Shown: piece after piece, positions 58,906 to 64,000 of the stretch
Numbering within the stretch: position 1 is the stretch's first letter
How the letters are laid out: the number at the start of each line of letters is the position of its first letter
DNA from: Dermacentor variabilis
Lineage: Eukaryota > Arthropoda > Arachnida > Ixodida > Ixodidae
Reading direction: 5' to 3'
Assembly (NCBI RefSeq): GCF_050947875.1
Contig: NC_134573.1
Coordinates: 31,952,115-32,016,114 of the forward strand
Length of the DNA: 64,000 nt
Translations under genes and position numbers: made by a program
The notes under the pieces: generated by a model
Told to the model about the DNA's origin: nothing
Seen by the model: only the letters and a program-made list of their open reading frames with translations
Databases searched by the model: none

Positions 58906-60889
58906 TTGGATGCGTACTGACACGAAACGACGTTTTGAATTATTGCATTTGTTTTCAATGGATGATTTAAAATTGTGCTTTTTTGTTATTGCACTGATAC
59001 TTCCCTTATCTGACTGTGTTTTAGAATGAGCACACCTGTTTTGCGTAACTGTCTTATTCCTTTATACTTGCTATGAAAAATGTTTATTTTCTTGTTTTCT
59101 TCTCACCCCCTATGTAACCTTCGTGAAGATTTTTAGGGTACGTTAATACAAAACTCACTTGCTGTTTCATTGCGTAATTTGCTTTGAATACAGAGCCGTT
59201 CAACAGATCATCGTCAGCGAGAGGATAGGTGGCTATATATATAGCAATACGAGTGCTGTCCTGAGCGAGCAGTTTACCAAGACAGCACAAGCAGCGACTT
59301 TGATCAGGAGAGTCTGAGAGGGTTTGCCTAGACTGATTTGCTCCGATACGACTCCTCCTCTTCAACCTGTTCACACGTGCTCGTGTATGGTATTGGGGCC
59401 GACATGTGACTTTGAAAAGAAGACTAGAGTAAACCAGAACCGACGCCCCCTCCATCATGCGCCCCCTTCTCGTAAACAAGCGGCCGTAGTCATTTGGATA
59501 GTAGCATCGGTGTCCTTCCTAAGAATGGTGACCCATCGGTGGGCTTAAGCAGCCCGAGAGCGACTGCATTCCCAGTGCCGTTTTGAAGTATTGCGAAAAT
59601 TATGGTGGTAAAAACGCCGCGACAAGGAAAAAGCCATCGAAAGGAGGTTCAAGGTGGCGGCGAGGTGCTTAGATGCGGATGGAAAAGTGTTAGCAAAAAT
59701 TTCGTCATACACATTAGCATCCAAAAAGGACAAATCTAATATGTTAAATTTTAGCTTACATTGTTTGGGACGTTGCTTACAATGGTTTTGGGAAAGTCCT
59801 ATTCCCATTACTTGCCTATTTGAAAGTCGTTCACATTACATCAATTTTTACGCTTTAGATGTACTATTAGATCATTATACGGATTTGTCATATGGTTTTA
59901 GCGCGATATCAATTATAGAAACACTACAGGCACATCCTGACAACCGTTGTCCCTGTCGCGGTGACTATTCCGTATAATTTGGAAGGCCCTTAACACGGTC
60001 GTCACTCACGCTATGCTGTATGTCCGAGTGAAAGCCTGCGAAGGGAGCTGACGATCGCTGGTCAAACAGGAAAGCGGGGCGGAAGCGCGCCGTTTTCTCT
60101 CGCCCGAGAGGCACCCCACTTTCGAAGGCACCGGGGAGGGGTCGGAAGGGGGTGGTGTTCTACTCCGGCAGCAACTGCGCATGTCGTGCTGCGCGCGGTC
60201 GCGCGGATATATTTTGAGAGCGATCGGCGTTGGTCTAGGTGCGTCGGCGGCTCGTAGCTTTGTGCGTGCTGCGAGTTATCAGCGCTCACTTTGCGTTAAA
60301 GCGACAGACAGCACAAAGGTCACTTTGTTCGCTGGTGCTGCCGCCTTTCTTCGCGCCATCGTATTAACAGCGAGTGTTCGCAGTCATCGAGTGTTATGTG
60401 CTCATGTTTATCAATATGGCGCTGACACCTTGATTTATATGTTAGTTAGCAAGCGAATGTTTACAAGATGATACAACCGACAAAAGTACCGTCCTTACTT
60501 TGTAGGGCTGCCTGCTAATCTGCTACCGCAATCGATGCTTCCCCTTTTGTGCGAAACTGCGAATGTTTTCATTGCTGAGTTACGGAGCTGGAAACGTATT
60601 AGTATCCTTTTCCGGAAATTTGCAATTTTCAACAAATATTATTCATAAGATGAACGGTCGAAATCTCATATTTGCTATCCACAGTCCTTAGATTTGAATT
60701 GTTTCTTTACAAGTGAAACAAACCTTATCAAATTTGGAGCAATAGTTGCCGGGAAAAACTATTTCAACTTTTTCATGTCCTCAGGAACCCCCGAGCTTAG
60801 GCTTTCTGATAAGACTGCTTACGTGTTGGAATGCTAAAATATTTTAATCCTTTGTGAAATGTTTTTTTTCCACGCGTTTCTTCTCCGCG
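58906..60889. other. No gene recognised; TATA-like site at 59234
   Basis: GGCTATATATATAGC at 59232-59246 is a strong TATA-like palindrome, followed about 30 bases later by TCCTGAGC; it could be a promoter or LTR remnant. Other open frames (59654-59977) show no domain. 60060-60260 is GC-rich. Confidence 0.35.
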
Positions 60890-62168
60890 AAAACTTTCAC
60901 TGCTCACTCGTCCAACGTTTTAGATCTTGTATTAACAACTCACCCTGATAACTTTACCCCTGTCACCTTATTGCGCGGTTTGAGCGACCACCTGACAGTA
61001 CATGTTTCGTTTCGTTGCAATGTACTAAAGAAACAAAAAAATCGGAAAACACTTACACTCTATGATAAAGGGGACTATGTCAGCATGAACCGAGAATTAT
61101 CTGAGTACTTCGATACGTTCGCCGCTAACTTTCAACTAAATTCTCTCGAGTCGAACTGGCTGATTTTCAAATCAGAGGTGCATCGCCTTATACGTATTTA
61201 CATCCCCACCATTAGAATAACAGAAAGAACAACATCACCATGGTTTAATGTATCCCTCAAACGACTAAACAATAAGAAGAAACGGTTGTTTCGACAAGCC
61301 AAACGATTTAATTCTTCTTGCACATGGCAGAAGTATTACGCAGTCGAGAAAGAATATGACAAGTTAACCTCCCAAACTAAACACAAGTTTCTTTCTACCA
61401 CTTTACCAGCTATGCTACAAACTAACCCGAAGCGATTTTGGAAAACTATTAATCCTAATCAGCGGAATGAGATATCACTTATCAATAGCTCCGGACTCCC
61501 GATCCCTGAGACTGAGCCTGCGGATCTTCTTAATAGAACATTTAGTTCAGTTTTTACTAATGAATTACTTGATGGCTTGCCCGATCCACCATACTTCGCA
61601 TATCCGCTCATGCAAAATATCACATTCGATCCCATCGGCATTGTCAAAGTAATTGAATCATTGAAGAACTCGTCATCTACAGCAGTAGACGGTATCAATG
61701 CCAAAGTTCTAAAAAATACTAAACATGTGTGTAGCCTGTTTTTATCACTCATATTCCAGGAATCGCTTAACAGCGCTTCAATTCCACATGACTGGCAGGT
61801 GGGCAAGGTCATCCCAGTCTTCAAGAAAGGAAGCCGATCATCACCGAGTAACTACCGCCCTATTTCCATAACAAGCGTGTCTTGTAAAATAATGGAACAC
61901 ATTTTATACTCGCATATTGCTAACTTCCTAACATCCGTCAATTTTTTCCACCGAAGTCAACACGGTTTCCGCAAAAATTATTCCTGTGACACTCAACTTG
62001 CTCTTTTCTTGCACGACTTACTTTTAAACCTAGATCGTAACATCCCGACTGACACAATATTTTTAGATTTCGAAAAAGCATTCGATAAGGTCCCTCATGG
62101 TCGTCTCTTAATAAAGTTATCGCGTCTTAACACTCATCCTTGTGTTCTAAGCTGGATTCAGAGTTTTT
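60890..62168 (+). pseudogene. L2-B ORF2: endonuclease end and RT first half
   Basis: Motifs: GLSDHLTVHVSF (endonuclease Asp-His), linker (TTSPWFNVSLKRLNNKKKRL, NPKRFWKTINPNQRN), then RT: SSSTAVDGINAKVLKN, KVIPVFKKGSRSSPSNYRPI, QHGFRKNYSCDTQLALFLHD and DTIFLDFEKAFDKVPHGRL (first catalytic Asp). The frame ends in WIQSF, where the T5 run lacks one base compared with the frame of LTNREQF that follows. Confidence 0.85.
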
Positions 62169-63123
62169 AACAAACCGAGAGCAATTCGTATACGCTAACT
62201 CACACTCTTTATCCTTAACACCCGTGCTTTCAGGCGTACCTCAAGGTACCGTACTTGGTCCCCTCCTTTTCTTAATATACATCAATGACCTATCTTGTAA
62301 TATTTCTTCTCATATCCGACTCTTCGCTGATGATTGTGTGGTTTACCGAGCAGTTACTAACCCCAGCGACCATTTGGCGTTACAAAATGACCTATCGCGC
62401 ATACAAAACTGGTGTACCACTTGGCTCATGTCATTAAATGTTGCTAAAACCGTGTTAATGTCTATTCATCGTCGCCGTAACTACGTTATCCCTAATTATA
62501 GCATTAATAACACGCAGATTGCAACAACGTATTCATTCAAATATCTTGGTGTGTACATCTCGCGTGACTTAACTTGGACCTGTCATGTTAACCACATAAT
62601 AAACTCTGCTAATCGTACTCTAGGTTATCTACGCCGTAACCTCTTCCTCGCTCCTCCCTCTATTAAACAACTTGCTTTTCTAACCTTTGTGCGGCCTAAG
62701 CTTGAGTATGCCGAAGCTATTTTTGACCCCCACCACAATAACCTTATTAAAGCCCTCGAGTCGGTTCAGAACCGCGCGACACGATTTATCCTGTCAACTT
62801 ATTCATACAATACAAGCATCTCGGCACTAAAAGCCCAAATAAACCTACCCTCTCTAGCCTCACGCCGTAGAATAGCCCGTCTTAATCTTTTTCATAAATT
62901 CTTTCATTCCTTGCCTTTTGACAACCCGTACATAAAAAGAGCACATCGCATTGCCCGCACCAGTCACTCTAATACAGTATATCCCCCACAAGCCCATACC
63001 GTTACTTTTCAGCAATCATTTTTTCTGCGCACAACACGAGACTGGAATGGCCTGCCCGCCGAAGTTGCCACTGTCATCGACCCACTTGCATTCAAGCGAC
63101 TCATCGGAAATATCCCTTTGTAA
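62166..63123 (+). pseudogene. L2-B ORF2: RT second half and C-terminus
   Basis: Continues LTNREQFVYANSHSL, SGVPQGTVLGPLLFLIYIND, the intact active site RLFADDCVVY (FADD at 62323-62334), WLMSLNVAKTVLMS, YSFKYLGVYISRDLTWTCHV, RPKLEYAEAIFDPHHNNL and the C-terminal TRDWNGLPAEVATVIDPLAF, ending at TAA 63121. No RNase H. Both catalytic Asp residues are present. Confidence 0.85.
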
Positions 63124-63192
63124 TTTGTAGTATCTCTTTGTCACTAACTCCCCACTCCCTCATGTAATGTCTCAACAGAGACCTTTGAGGAA

Positions 63193-63193
63193 A

Positions 63194-63248
<55 letters not shown>

Positions 63249-63250
63249 AC
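63193..63250 (+). repeat. (AAAT)n tail of L2-B
   Basis: About fourteen AAAT units right after GACCTTTGAGG, the element's 3' end. Confidence 0.9.
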
Positions 63251-63689
63251 TGTGTTCTAATTGCGTCTCTCTAACGCAAAATAAAAACGCGTCAAACGTC
63301 TTAATGCGCTCGCTTGCCCCGAGAACTTCCTAAACCGAAGGATTGCTCAGCACCGTTCCGTTGGACATTAATGCTTTTTATGCATTTATACTCATTCACG
63401 ACGTAGCGTCAATTCCTCTTCATTAGAGGAACCTCCCTGAGAATGTTGGCGTCAATCAGATCACTTTGTGACGTGTCTTTACTGCTCGTGTCATCGGAAA
63501 TTTTTGATACCATCTTTCGGTCACGGCGACTAGGCCATTGGATTTCCGGGTAATGGCACATATGCTTTAGCCCTAAAACATTCTGTGGTTTCGCCCGCCT
63601 AATCCCCTACAAGAAGGTACGCCGTAGTGCGAGGGCTGCGGAATAAGTTTCACTACACGGGCTTTTATATATCTAGCACACAATGTTCG

Positions 63690-63790
63690 GTGGACAAGCG
63701 CTTTCACTGGAGAATGCGGCCACCGCAGCCGGAATCGAGCCCACGACCAACGTGAGAGGACACTTGTTACCCAATTCCTCGGCATTGAGG
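63690..63790 (-). mobile_element. tRNA-derived SINE-like fragment
   Basis: On the minus strand CTCACGTTGGTCGTGGGCTC then GATTCCGGCTGCGGTGGCCG and CATTCTCCAGTGAAAGCGC. The B-box-like GGGCTCGATTCCGG followed by GCGGTGGCCGCATT is the tRNA-derived start of the same tick SINE type as at 26830, here truncated. Confidence 0.45.
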
Positions 63791-64000
63791 AGTTGGTGTA
63801 TACAGCGATTCACGGGCTTCACGAGGTGGCATGAAAAACATTATTTGTGCCTAGTATTATTCTGATAGCCATTACATGAACACTCCCGCAACATCTCTGC
63901 CGTAGACATCGCCGTGATGTTCATTATAAAGTCCTATGGCGTGAGCACCATCACAGCGCGTCGTGTGGTGTATGTGCAACTGAAAGCACACAAGGGAAGC

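Larger units (their letters stand above)
60890..63250 (+). mobile_element. CR1/L2-like LINE (copy L2-B), 5'-truncated, nearly intact RT
   Basis: Starts in the C-terminal part of the endonuclease (SSNVLDLVLTTHPDNF, LLRGLSDHLTVHVSF) and runs through the RT and C-terminus to a (TAAA)n tail (63195-63249). Only one coding lesion is seen: one T missing in a T run at 62164-62168, which shifts the frame. This is the best-preserved LINE RT in the window and a useful reference for the older copies. It is 5'-truncated and so has no promoter. Confidence 0.85.

Noticed and set aside
59232..59246. A gene promoter at GGCTATATATATAGC
   Set aside because: No coding sequence or initiator match could be tied to it; mentioned only as a site.

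Overview
This window reads as nuclear DNA of a chelicerate arthropod, most likely a hard (ixodid) tick. That rests on the mix of repeats: an RTE-type LINE with a tRNA-like head and a GAT tail, CR1/L2-like LINEs, an I-like LINE with an RNase H domain, a Penelope element, Ty3/Gypsy elements, tRNA-derived short repeats and Helitron remnants. It is also supported by spliced, intron-bearing host-gene fragments. There is no operon structure, no rRNA gene and no CRISPR array. Family names come from motif recognition, not from a database search.

Layout. 1-2342: decayed Ty3/Gypsy element (minus). 2343-5485: full-length but broken RTE LINE (plus). About 6030-7449: very diverged ~500 bp tandem repeats. 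7450-12190: a CR1/L2-like LINE (plus) with 321 bp promoter monomers, an ORF1 carrying a 2A ribosome-skipping motif, and ORF2 endonuclease-reverse transcriptase. 12191-15780: quiet sequence plus minus-strand LINE fragments. 15781-19030: a near-intact Penelope element with GIY-YIG endonuclease and an inverted tail, inserted in a minus-strand LINE with a 13 bp target duplication. 19031-20970: LINE fragments. 20971-28300: the most gene-like part: two phase-compatible exons at 22.8-23.3 kb, three ~750 bp tandem units each with a small Cys-rich ORF (23.9-26.1 kb), a THAP-domain exon at 26.6 kb, and a minus-strand ORF resembling SWIM/YqaJ-associated proteins. 28300-33010: Helitron fragments and a decayed CR1/L2 LINE. 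33345-33785: minisatellite. 33786-35165: second RTE copy. 35310-43048: a giant inverted-repeat (foldback) element with a ~74 bp array of tRNA T-arm-like modules; its left arm is interrupted by a third RTE copy, itself interrupted by a CR1/L2-like fragment. 44747-46135: 5'-truncated I-like LINE with RNase H (minus). 47-48.3 kb: minisatellite and a gag-like ORF. 48690-53872: complete Ty3/Gypsy element (minus) with 156/158 bp LTRs inside a TA microsatellite. 54.5-55.0 kb: a second copy of that host locus without the insertion. 60890-63250: 5'-truncated, almost intact CR1/L2-like LINE.

How the parts relate. Most coding sequence belongs to retrotransposons, and nested insertions give a relative order: Gypsy-1 older than RTE-A; minus LINE older than Penelope; foldback older than RTE-C, older than the CR1/L2 fragment inside it. 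The standout is the LINE at 7.45-12.19 kb. Each promoter monomer holds a TATA box and an initiator at canonical spacing, the copy starts almost exactly at that initiator, and translation of ORF1 would begin with a hydrophobic leader ending in an intact 2A motif.
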